Positions 45,514 to 53,224 of a stretch of DNA of 56,674 nt are shown here, one piece after another. Position numbers and translations under genes: made by a program. The notes beneath the pieces were generated by a model. It saw only the letters and a list, made by a program, of their open reading frames with translations, did not search any database and had not been told where the DNA came from. The stretch is from Myxococcales bacterium (lineage in GTDB: Bacteria > Myxococcota_A > Polyangia > Polyangiales > Polyangiaceae). The stretch is taken from positions 1-56,674 of the forward strand of contig JAJZQG010000020.1 in the NCBI GenBank assembly GCA_021847645.1, written 5' to 3'. Each line of letters starts with the position of its first letter. The first letter of the stretch is position 1.

Positions 45514-45969
45514 ATGCGTGAACGTCGAAGATTCCTCCAGCTCGTGGGCGCAGGCGCGGTGACCCTGGGCGCGCTGCCCATCCTGCAGGCATGCGGCGGT
45601 GGCCAAGAAGGCCAATCTCCGGCCTCCGGTCCGATCGCCGCCGGCAATGTCTCATCCGTAGCGGTTGGCACCCTGCAGTTCGTCGCCAATCAGCCCGTGA
45701 TTCTCGGCCGCGACGCGGGCGGGCTGTACGCGATGTCAGCCATCTGCACGCACGCCGGCTGCAACATGATGAACGACGGAAGCCTGGACAGCACGGGGCC
45801 ATTCTGCTCGTGTCACGACTCGCAATTCGACGTCAACGGCAACCCGGTCAGCGGCCCGGCCAGCTCGCCGCTCGCGCACTACCAGGTCGACCTGGCCGCG
45901 GACGGCACGATCACCGTGCAGGCGGGCGTCACCGTGTCGTCCTCGACGCGCACGCCCGTACCGGCATGA
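45514..45969 (+). CDS. Rieske [2Fe-2S] lipoprotein
   Basis: A 151-residue protein. The N-terminus RRRFLQLVGAGAVTLGALPILQAC has both a twin-arginine-like motif and a lipobox Cys27, so it may be exported folded and then lipidated. The Rieske motifs are complete: C78-T-H80 and C98-S-C-H101, with C83 and C100 as the stabilising disulfide pair of the bc1/menaquinol type. It therefore carries a high-potential cluster. No cytochrome b or c partner is in the window, so the electron donor and acceptor are unknown. An arsenite-oxidase or nitrite-reductase type small subunit is possible. Confidence 0.9.
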   Translation: MRERRRFLQLVGAGAVTLGALPILQACGGGQEGQSPASGPIAAGNVSSVAVGTLQFVANQPVILGRDAGGLYAMSAICTHAGCNMMNDGSLDSTGPFCSCHDSQFDVNGNPVSGPASSPLAHYQVDLAADGTITVQAGVTVSSSTRTPVPA

Positions 45970-45987
45970 GCGCGGAGGGCGAGCCGG

Positions 45988-46872
45988 TCATCGGTCGAGC
46001 GGAACGACGGTGATGGGCCGCGGGTGCTGGCGGGCCCGGCGAGGGTCGTTGGGAGCCAGGGGCGCGATGGCGGTGCCGATCGCGCTGAACTCGACGAGGG
46101 GCGGCCCCTGGTAGGTGCGCGACATGCCGCGACCGCCGTAAGCATTCTCCTCGACCGTCATGCCCACGATGCCTATGGGGCAATCCGGGTGTCCCGGCGG
46201 CCACTCCTGGAACAGGTCGTGCTGCAGCCGTTCCATGGCGAGCTCCCTGGCATCGAGAAAGGCCTGCGTGTAGGAGGTCATCTCGGCGTTGTAGCCGGAG
46301 AAGGCGGCGGCCTCGCGAACGTCGAGCTGATAGACGCAGGTGCCCGTGGTGACCGTCACGGGACGATATCCGGCGCGCAGCAGGGCCACGAAGTCCTGGC
46401 CGCTCAGGTCGCTGGTAAAGGGCCGTCCGCTGGCCTGGCGCAGGCTGGGGGCGCCGCGGAACTCGGCAGGAGCGTGGTCGGGGTCGAAGCCGACGGCCGT
46501 TCCCAGGGCGAAGAACTTGGCGACCTGGTTACCGCCGCGCCACTGATGGTGCTCGACCTTGAGGCGCACGCCGACGACGCCCTCGGCGCCGAGCTGTTCG
46601 GCCTGTGCGCGCAGGTCGTCGATGGCGAGGGCGCGTGCCGCGCGCATGGCGTGGCTGAGCTGCACCGCCTCGCCGGTCGTGTAGGTGGGAGCCGCGCCCG
46701 AGAACGCGGCAGCGATCGCGTCGAAGAAGCCCTTGGCCTCGGTCTGCAGCGCGCCTGCGTTGTAGACGCTCGAGCCGATGACCAGGCCGTAGGGCAGGAA
46801 GCCGGCGCGCGAGAGCGTGAGGAACTCGGTCACCGACAGGTCGCTGAGCGCGGGAACGGGACGCAAGCTCAT
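45988..46872 (-). CDS. Tandem YbjQ-domain protein, fourth of operon
   Basis: A 294-residue protein with two YbjQ/DUF74-type domains. Domain A starts SDLSVTEFLTLSRAGFLPYG and has RAARALAIDDLRAQAEQLGAEGVVGVRLKV. Domain B starts FTSDLSGQDFVALLRAGYRP and has DARELAMERL and IVGMTVEENA, ending in FSAIGTAIAPL. The ATG at 46872 overlaps the previous gene's stop by 4 bp (ATGA). It is the last gene of the four-gene operon. Single YbjQ domains form pentamers; biochemical role unknown, although the family is annotated as heavy-metal-binding. Confidence 0.85.
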   Translation of the reverse strand: MSLRPVPALSDLSVTEFLTLSRAGFLPYGLVIGSSVYNAGALQTEAKGFFDAIAAAFSGAAPTYTTGEAVQLSHAMRAARALAIDDLRAQAEQLGAEGVVGVRLKVEHHQWRGGNQVAKFFALGTAVGFDPDHAPAEFRGAPSLRQASGRPFTSDLSGQDFVALLRAGYRPVTVTTGTCVYQLDVREAAAFSGYNAEMTSYTQAFLDARELAMERLQHDLFQEWPPGHPDCPIGIVGMTVEENAYGGRGMSRTYQGPPLVEFSAIGTAIAPLAPNDPRRARQHPRPITVVPLDR

Positions 46873-47975
46873 TCTCCCTCCCCGCCCGGCTTGGGCAGCG
46901 GGTCATTGGCCGTCATCACGAGCCGGGGGCGCGGCGCGGCGCCCGCGCCGGCCATGGGAACCACCGCCGTGCCTATCACGAACAGCTCGATGATCTCTCC
47001 CACGCTCAAGGCGGCATTGCCGACGTTCCAAGGCATCGGCCGGAACGAGTGCTGCCTCTCGGCCACGGTGACTCCGACGATTCCGGTGGCGCCGAGGGCT
47101 TCGGCCTCGTCCTGCAGCCGTTCGATGGCGAGCTCGCGCGCGTCGTACAGCGCGTGGGTGTAGGGGCCCAGCTCGACGGACTGGAAGGTTGGGGCGGCCA
47201 GGAGGCTGGGCGGGATGTAGTAGACGCAATTGCCCATCACGAAGCCCACGGGGCGGTAGCCCGATTGCAGCAGGGTCCAGAACTCCTGGCCGGTGAGATC
47301 GGACTGGAAGGGCTTGCCGCGCAGGTTCTTGAAGGACTCGCCGCGGCTATGGCGCACGGCGGTGCCCACGGCGATGAACTCGGCGACATTCTGGCCCAGG
47401 GCGTACATGGGAGAATCCCCGGGGCGCGGCAGCGACCAGGGCGGCGCCTGCAGCGCCCAGCCCATCGACTGGCACCATCCCGCCCATTGCTGCCATGCAA
47501 TCTGCTCCCACATGGAGGCCCAGTTGGCCCCGAGTACCGTCGAGGTCACCGTGTACCCCACGCCGCGGGCCCAGTCCTGCCAGCGACGGTATCGGCTCCA
47601 CTGTTGCCGGGTCGGGTCCGTGGTGAGATTGACCTCGAGCCTCACGCCGACAATCCCGTCGGCCCCGAGCTCGTCGGCCTCCTCCTCCATGCGATTCATG
47701 GCGAGCTCGCGCGCGTGGTACAGCGCCCGGGTCATGTCCGTCATCTCGCAGCCCGGCTGGCCGTGCTCGAGCGCGGGCGGGGTGGCGGCGATCTGGTAGA
47801 TCGACGTGCCCATGACCAGGCCCAGGGGCTCGAAGCCGACCTCGCGCACGAGCAGGAACTCGTTGACGCTCAGGTCGCTGGTGAAGAGCTTGCGCTCGCG
47901 CATGGCGGCGATGCGCTCGCGGGCGTGGGCGGGCAGGTCCGACGCTGCTCCGCGGGGAGGCCCTCCGGCGGTCAT
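46869..47975 (-). CDS. Tandem YbjQ-domain protein, third of operon
   Basis: A 368-residue protein with two YbjQ-type domains and a longer insert. Domain A: FTSDLSVNEFLLVREVGFEP, ALYHARELAMNRMEEEADEL, GADGIVGVRLEV. The insert (about 145-215) is Trp-rich. Domain B: FQSDLTGQEFWTLLQSGYRP, VMGNCVYYIP, LYDARELAIERLQDEAEAL, GATGIVGVTVAE, ending IELFVIGTAVVPM. GAGGAGG precedes ATG 47975. The start overlaps the previous stop (ATGA). The A/B pattern is shared with the other three genes. Confidence 0.85.
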   Translation of the reverse strand: MTAGGPPRGAASDLPAHARERIAAMRERKLFTSDLSVNEFLLVREVGFEPLGLVMGTSIYQIAATPPALEHGQPGCEMTDMTRALYHARELAMNRMEEEADELGADGIVGVRLEVNLTTDPTRQQWSRYRRWQDWARGVGYTVTSTVLGANWASMWEQIAWQQWAGWCQSMGWALQAPPWSLPRPGDSPMYALGQNVAEFIAVGTAVRHSRGESFKNLRGKPFQSDLTGQEFWTLLQSGYRPVGFVMGNCVYYIPPSLLAAPTFQSVELGPYTHALYDARELAIERLQDEAEALGATGIVGVTVAERQHSFRPMPWNVGNAALSVGEIIELFVIGTAVVPMAGAGAAPRPRLVMTANDPLPKPGGEGE

Positions 47976-48973
47976 TGCGCCTCCTCGGCCTCGAGCGCCA
48001 TCTCTACGGCCTCTTCGGCCGCTCGCTCGATATCGTCCGAATCCTCCTCGGCGTCGATGCGGATATCCTGGGCCTTGCCCAAGGGCATCATCGACAGGAT
48101 CAGCGGGGGAATGTCGGCCTGCAGCCGCTGGGCGGCCTGGGGAATACGCCGGATGGCCGTACCGAACCAGCTGACCTTCACGTCGAGATCGTTGAGCTCG
48201 CAGCCCTCGAAGCCGCAAGGCACCTCGCGAACATCGAAGCTGATGTCGCTGCCCACCACGAACTCCGCCTGGAAGTACTGCGCCTGCCTGTGAATCTTCT
48301 GCGCAACGATGGTGCGAGCGGTGTCGATGGCGTGATGAGGCTTGCTCAGCTCGCCGATACCCGAGTATTGGCCGCCGACCACGTGGTGCGCATGATACTG
48401 GCAGAACTCGTAGAGGAAGCCGCAGGGCTCGTAGCCGTCCTGCGCCAGGGCCCACAGGTCCTGTCCCGACAGGTCGGTCACGATGGGCTGGCCCGGCGCG
48501 TGGGTGATCCACGGGGCGCGAACCGCCGTGCCCACGACAGTGAACTCCAGGACCTCGCCGCCGTCGTCGCCGCCCTTTCCCCGGGCGCCCATGGTGATCA
48601 TGCGCTCCTCGAGCCGGGCGCCCACCACCGCGTCCGCTCCCACGCAGATCGCCTCCTGGAACAGGCGGGACAGGGCGCGCTGACGCACCTGCCGGTGCGC
48701 GTCGCTCAAGACGGTAATCTCCCCGGTCGATCCCTTGTAGTCGTCGATTTGGCCCACGTGGAAGATCGAGCTGCCCATCACCTGCGAGATGGGCTCGCAA
48801 CGCACGTCGCGCGCGAGGAGGAATTCGGCCACGGACAGGTCGCTGGTGAACAGACGCCGGTTGGGACCTGCTTCCTCGGCGAGGCGTTCGCGGGCGCGCA
48901 GGGGAATTCCGCCTTGCTCGACGTGGGCGAGGCTGGCGCGCAGATCGATTCGGGGACGCTGTCCGGGGCCCAT
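47972..48973 (-). CDS. Tandem YbjQ-domain protein, second of operon, divergent B domain
   Basis: A 333-residue protein. Domain A: FTSDLSVAEFLLARDVRCEP, QVMGSSIFHVG, VGADAVVGARLEE, FTVVGTAVRAP. Domain B: VTDLSGQDLWALAQDGYEPC, then YEFCQYHAHHV instead of the usual VMGNCVYYI, and a long helix AIDTARTIVAQKIHRQAQYF, ending KVSWFGTAIRRIP. A Glu-rich acidic tail (about 315-333) follows. Its start ATG 48973 overlaps the upstream stop by one base (TGATG). Most divergent of the four. Confidence 0.8.
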   Translation of the reverse strand: MGPGQRPRIDLRASLAHVEQGGIPLRARERLAEEAGPNRRLFTSDLSVAEFLLARDVRCEPISQVMGSSIFHVGQIDDYKGSTGEITVLSDAHRQVRQRALSRLFQEAICVGADAVVGARLEERMITMGARGKGGDDGGEVLEFTVVGTAVRAPWITHAPGQPIVTDLSGQDLWALAQDGYEPCGFLYEFCQYHAHHVVGGQYSGIGELSKPHHAIDTARTIVAQKIHRQAQYFQAEFVVGSDISFDVREVPCGFEGCELNDLDVKVSWFGTAIRRIPQAAQRLQADIPPLILSMMPLGKAQDIRIDAEEDSDDIERAAEEAVEMALEAEEAQ

Positions 48974-49911
48974 CACTCGTTCACCGACAGCACGAGAGTC
49001 GGCTGGGGAATGTGGTGGTCGTCGCGGATGGCGATGACCGCCGTGCCCACGGCGCTGAACTCCAGGATCGTCGGCCCCCAGGTGTGGTTGGACTCCTCCA
49101 CGGTCACGCCCACGATGCCGTGGGCGTGGAGCGCTTCGGCCTCGGCCTGCATGCGCTCCATCGCGAGCTCCCGGGCGTCGTACAAGGCTTGTGTGGGCGC
49201 GGTCAGCTCCATGTTCTGCATGGGCGCCTGCTGTGGATAGCCCTGCACCGGCTGCCCGTAATAGCCTTGCACCGGCTGCCCGTAGGCCTGCATCTGCTGT
49301 GGATAGCCCTGCATCGCAGCCTGTTGCGGATATCCCTGCGCCGGCTGCCCATAGCCCGGCATCGGCATGGGCTGTCCAATGTAGTACACACAATTGCCCA
49401 TGACGAAGCCGAGGGGACGATAGCCCGCGTGCAGCAGGGTCCAGAAGTCCTGCCCCGACAGGTCGCTGGTGAACGGCTTGTCGTCGGGCGCGCGCCAGGC
49501 GCCGGCCACCTCGGCCTTCACCGCCGTACCAATCGCCATGAACTCGATGACGTTCGCACCCCAGGCGTGCAGGTTCACCGTCAGCCGCACGGCCACGATG
49601 CCGTCGGCCCCCAGCTCGTCGGCCTCTTCCTCCATGCGGACCATCGCCAACTCTCGCGCGTGGTACAGCGCCTGGGTCATGGTGGTGAGCTCCTCGCTGA
49701 CGCCGGGCCGGATGGTCTGATAGCCGATGTGGAAGATGCTGCTGCCCATCACCAGGCCCAGCGGATGGAAGCCCACCTCCTTGATGAGCAGGAACTCGTT
49801 GACCGACAGGTCGCTCGTGAAGAAATGGTGCTGCCGCATCGCCAGCAGGCGTTCATGGGCGTGTTGCGGCAGGTCTTGGGCAAAGCGGTAGTGGGCGGGG
49901 GGTTGAACCAC
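48973..49911 (-). CDS. Tandem YbjQ-domain protein, first of operon, with Gln/Tyr/Pro-rich insert
   Basis: A 312-residue protein (GTG 49911). Domain A: FTSDLSVNEFLLIKEVGFHP, MGSSIFHIG, ALYHARELAMVRMEEEADEL, GADGIVAVRLTV, FMAIGTAVKAE. Domain B: FTSDLSGQDFWTLLHAGYRP, MGNCVYYIG, then an insert of about 50 residues rich in Gln, Pro, Gly and Tyr (YGQPVQGY, QGYPQQ units, about 187-236), then LYDARELAMERMQAEAEAL, GIVGVTVEE, FSAVGTAVIAI. The insert sits inside the domain where a surface loop would be. It heads the operon and is divergent from a small zinc-ribbon gene. Confidence 0.85.
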   Translation of the reverse strand: MVQPPAHYRFAQDLPQHAHERLLAMRQHHFFTSDLSVNEFLLIKEVGFHPLGLVMGSSIFHIGYQTIRPGVSEELTTMTQALYHARELAMVRMEEEADELGADGIVAVRLTVNLHAWGANVIEFMAIGTAVKAEVAGAWRAPDDKPFTSDLSGQDFWTLLHAGYRPLGFVMGNCVYYIGQPMPMPGYGQPAQGYPQQAAMQGYPQQMQAYGQPVQGYYGQPVQGYPQQAPMQNMELTAPTQALYDARELAMERMQAEAEALHAHGIVGVTVEESNHTWGPTILEFSAVGTAVIAIRDDHHIPQPTLVLSVNE

Positions 49912-50134
49912 GGATTCGACGCTATCCTACGGATTGATGGAGGCGCAAGGGAGGCGGGAGGATGCGCCGGAAACCAACCCCGATTGACCACTACGACGGC
50001 GTGATCCGCAGCATGCTAGCGCGGCGCGGCGAAGTCGGAGCGGTCCTGGCTCTGTGCGTCAATCGGGTGACGGCGTGCAACAGCGGTGCGGACGCTTTTC
50101 GGACGGGAGGTGTTGCGCTACGAATCATGGAACG
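49912..50134. promoter_or_regulatory. Divergent promoter region, YbjQ operon/zinc-ribbon gene
   Basis: These 223 bp separate the GTG of the YbjQ operon and the ATG of the zinc-ribbon protein, so both transcripts should start here. GGATTCGACGCTATCCTACGG near 49915-49935 is the least GC-rich segment. No operator could be seen. Confidence 0.4.
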
Positions 50135-50602
50135 ATGACCCAGCCTCCGCAGCCCCAACCGTGCTCCAATTGCGGCGCCCCGATGGACCCGCAGTCCGAC
50201 GGCCGCACGTATCTGTGTGTCTACTGCGGCACGCGCATCCAGGTCGCGATCGATGCCTCGCAACTGGCGGCCGGAATGGGCTTCGACGCGCGCAACGTGG
50301 AAGCGTCGCTGGCGCGCGTGGCGCAGGCGCTGGCCTGGGGGATGCCCGATCGGGCGCGCGCGCAGTTCCAGGGTGCCTGGCTCATGCAGCTGGAGGTGGA
50401 GCTGGGCAACGACAAGTTCATCGTCGTGCGGGAAGGGCGGCAGCTGGTGACTCGCTATCAGAAGATCGTGCGGGGCGTTGCCTTGAAGAATGCAACGCTC
50501 GCGCCCGACGAGTGGTTCGAGAACCTCACGCGCGCCGTGGCCCGGGAGGCCAACCAGAACGCCAGGGCTGCCGCGGTGCTGGGGCAGATCGGCGGGCGGT
50601 AG
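50135..50602 (+). CDS. Small zinc-ribbon protein
   Basis: A 155-residue protein from ATG 50135; an upstream frame to 50054 has no ribosome site. A rubredoxin-like zinc ribbon is formed by CSNC (Cys10, Cys13) and CVYC (Cys28, Cys31). The remainder is helical (ASLARVAQALAWGMPDRARA) and ends with RAAAVLGQIGGR. Divergent from the YbjQ operon and 2 bases from the convergent GltJ-like stop. Function unknown; the position next to the YbjQ genes suggests a shared pathway. Confidence 0.75.
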   Translation: MTQPPQPQPCSNCGAPMDPQSDGRTYLCVYCGTRIQVAIDASQLAAGMGFDARNVEASLARVAQALAWGMPDRARAQFQGAWLMQLEVELGNDKFIVVREGRQLVTRYQKIVRGVALKNATLAPDEWFENLTRAVAREANQNARAAAVLGQIGGR

Positions 50603-50604
50603 GC

Positions 50605-52233
50605 CTACTCGATCGAGAAGGACTTGTGGACGGTGACCGGACTGCCGCTGAAGGGCGGAACGGATGCGCGACGGAACGCGGCGGCGACACAGCCACCGAC
50701 GCTGGTGCCGGCGAAGGGAGGGCCGTTGACCACGGCGGAGCTCACCTTGCCGGAGGGCGCGAAAGTCACGGACACGCGGCCGCGTCCGGTGGGGCCATCG
50801 GCCTTCTTGCATCCGGACGCAGCCCCCGCCGCGGCGTTGAGAGCGGAGACCGCGGCACCACGGCTGAAGGGCGCGGCGGCCGCCGGTGCGGCCGCGGCCG
50901 TATCCGCGGCGGCCGGCTCGTCCTTCTTGGCCTCTTCCTTCTTCGGCTCGTCCTTCTTGGCCGTGTCGGCTTTTGCTTCCTTGGCCGTGTCGGCTTTCGC
51001 TTCCTTGGCCGACCCGCTCTTGGCCGTCTCCCCCGCCTTGGCGGCCGACTCGACTGCCGCCTCGCCGGTCTTGGCTTCCTCGGGCGCAGCGCTGGCCGAC
51101 GCAGCCGCGGCGGTTTCGGTCGTGGCCGCGGCGGGTGCGCTGGCAGCCGGCTCCGCGGTTACCGCCGCGGAAGCCGACGGTGCCGCGGCGGCCTCCTCGG
51201 CAGGCTTGTTGTGGGAGAACAACACGTAGCCGCCGAACGCCAGGGCGACGGCGGCGAGCAGGACGACCGCGGCGGCCAGGCCGATCACCAGGCCCTTGTT
51301 GCTCTTGGCCGGCATGCCTGACTCCGCGGCGCCAACCACCGACGGCTCCGGGGGAGGCGGCTCCGGCTCGATGGAGGTGGGCAGCATGGGCGCCGCGAGC
51401 ATCGGCCCGCCGAAGTTGGGGAAGCTGGGCGGACTCTCGGGCACCTGATCGAACCCCGCGACCGGCGCATCCATGGGAGGCGGGATGTTGGACGCCAGCG
51501 CGGTGAAGTCGATCTTGTCACCCCCTGCGGACGGGGCCTTCGACGTGGATGCGGGCTTGGCCGTGGCGCGGATCGCATCGACGCTGAACAGGATCGAGTT
51601 CTCGCCGCGTTCGGCCGTGAAGGTGTGCTTGGGCGCCGCAGCGGCGGCAGGAGCGGCGGCTGCGCGCGCGGCCACGTCTTCGTCGCTGCCGGCCTGACGG
51701 GCTCCGCCGAACAAGTCCTGATCGCGTGCGCGCTCCTGGCGCCGGGCTGCGACACGGGCTTGTCCGCCCGCATCGCCGCCGATGCCGGCCAGACGAGGAT
51801 CGGCCGACGGCGCCCCGGAGGGCCTCGGAGCCGGAGCCGCTTGTCCCGCGAGCGCCGGAGCCAGCTCGACGATCTGGTTGAGCGGAAGCCAGTCCGCCAT
51901 GCCGTCGCGCCACGCGTAGGTCTCCGCGTTGATCGCTCCACTGGCGAACAGCTGGGCGATCTCCTCGACCGACACCGCGCGCTGCTCGCCGTCCGGCATG
52001 TTCAACGTCCAGTCCATCGCGCTCGTGACCGCGCTGGCCTGCGCACCCGCGTGGGGATACACGCGCGTCGCGTCGTCTTCTTCCTCTTCGTTGCCTTGGT
52101 CGGGGGGCAGGTCCGTTCCCTTGACGACGATGGCTGCGCCGCACTTCTTGCAACGTATCTTGACGGTCTTGCCGCGGACCTTGTCGTCCGCGATCGTGTA
52201 CTTGGCTTCGCACGACTGGCAGTTGATCTTCAT
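50605..52233 (-). CDS. Zinc ribbon-GYF-TM-TonB-like protein, AgmX/GltJ-like
   Basis: A 542-residue protein. Residues 1-36 are an MJ0042-type zinc ribbon (Cys5, Cys8, Cys28, Cys31). Residues about 73-122 match a GYF_2/DUF4339 domain (DWTLNMPDGEQRAVS, then EEIAQLFASGAI and WRDGMADWLPL). A disordered region follows, then one membrane helix (about 317-340), an Ala/Lys/Glu-rich linker with repeated KADTAKEA units, and a C-terminal TonB-like domain with paired Cys (SGCKKADG and VGGCVAAAF). This order is that of the Myxococcus gliding-motor protein AgmX/GltJ. Many myxobacteria have several such proteins, so a motility role is only suggested. Confidence 0.85.
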   Translation of the reverse strand: MKINCQSCEAKYTIADDKVRGKTVKIRCKKCGAAIVVKGTDLPPDQGNEEEEDDATRVYPHAGAQASAVTSAMDWTLNMPDGEQRAVSVEEIAQLFASGAINAETYAWRDGMADWLPLNQIVELAPALAGQAAPAPRPSGAPSADPRLAGIGGDAGGQARVAARRQERARDQDLFGGARQAGSDEDVAARAAAAPAAAAAPKHTFTAERGENSILFSVDAIRATAKPASTSKAPSAGGDKIDFTALASNIPPPMDAPVAGFDQVPESPPSFPNFGGPMLAAPMLPTSIEPEPPPPEPSVVGAAESGMPAKSNKGLVIGLAAAVVLLAAVALAFGGYVLFSHNKPAEEAAAAPSASAAVTAEPAASAPAAATTETAAAASASAAPEEAKTGEAAVESAAKAGETAKSGSAKEAKADTAKEAKADTAKKDEPKKEEAKKDEPAAADTAAAAPAAAAPFSRGAAVSALNAAAGAASGCKKADGPTGRGRVSVTFAPSGKVSSAVVNGPPFAGTSVGGCVAAAFRRASVPPFSGSPVTVHKSFSIE

Positions 52234-52480
52234 CGATACGTTACCTTGGTCGAAGTGCCGGCGAACCTGGCCGGGGGTAGAAGCCCAACTCGGCTCAGCA
52301 AGCGGATGCTAGCCGAACATGGAGTCGTCCGCGTGGCCGGATGGCCACGGGACGAAAAGTGTATCCTCTGGCCGACGAGCGGATCAAGTTGGCCGCCTGT
52401 CGGCTTCGGTGAGACGCGGACACCAGGGGCTGGCTTGGGTCATGGGGCAAACGAAGGTCGCCGGGGATCGGGTGGCACGA
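52234..52480. other. 247-bp gap
   Basis: No gene here. The upstream side of the GltJ-like gene has AAGGTAACGTATCGATG. The rest is unremarkable. The frame running through from 52319 toward GlnE is open by composition only. Confidence 0.4.
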
Positions 52481-53125
52481 TCAGCCGGCCTTGTCCAGGG
52501 GGATCGCGATCAGGCGCACCTCGACGCCGACAGGGGAAGTGTCGATGAGCACGGCGTGCGCGATGGGACCGGAGGGGGACTCGCCCACCGATCCCACGCC
52601 CACGATGCGCGAGGGCCCCAGCACACGATCGAACGGGGTATGGCTCGCGCCGCAGACGATCAGGTCCGCACTCTCGTCTTCCAGCAGGGCGCCGATCTCG
52701 GCGTCGTCCATGTCGGGCGTGATGGCCGTGGTGGGATCGGCCGGCGATCCATGCACCAGCAACAGCTCGCCGCCGTCTTCGAGGGTCATGCGGAAGCTGG
52801 TCGGCAGGCGCGCCAGGCGGGACAAGATCACGTCGCCCAACGCGGTGCGGCACGCGCGCAGCAACTCCACCCGCGCGGCTTCGGCGTCGTTGGACGGCGT
52901 GAGGTCGTCCGGGTCGAGGGTCGCCAGGGCCAGGTCCGACACGCCGCGCACGCAGGTGGCGCGGGCCGCCATCAGCAGCTTCCACGTTTCGAGGGGCTTG
53001 GGTCCGGGGAAACAGAGATCGCCAGCGACCAGCACGTTGGTGCACTGCTGCGACTCGCCAAACACCAGCACCCGCTCCAGGGCCTCGGCGTGCCCGTGAA
53101 TATCAGCCATGCACAGGATGCGCAT
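52481..53125 (-). CDS. Calcineurin-like metallophosphoesterase
   Basis: A 214-residue protein (ATG 53125). The metal-binding blocks are present in order: ADIHGH (Asp8, His10), AGDLCFPG (motif II), VRGVSD in place of GNHD/E, LLVHGSP (motif IV) and GASHTPFD (motif V). The change of GNH to GVS in the third block is unusual and may lower activity or change the substrate. The length fits YfcE/ApaH-like diesterases. Divergent from GlnE by about 99 bp. Confidence 0.82.
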   Translation of the reverse strand: MRILCMADIHGHAEALERVLVFGESQQCTNVLVAGDLCFPGPKPLETWKLLMAARATCVRGVSDLALATLDPDDLTPSNDAEAARVELLRACRTALGDVILSRLARLPTSFRMTLEDGGELLLVHGSPADPTTAITPDMDDAEIGALLEDESADLIVCGASHTPFDRVLGPSRIVGVGSVGESPSGPIAHAVLIDTSPVGVEVRLIAIPLDKAG

Positions 53126-53224
53126 GGCGCGAACCTAGCGCACTCCGTGTCGAACGCCACGCCCCAGTGCTTGCGCGCGTCCTGGGGACTCGGTTACACC
53201 GGGCTGGACCATGGTGGTCCCCGG

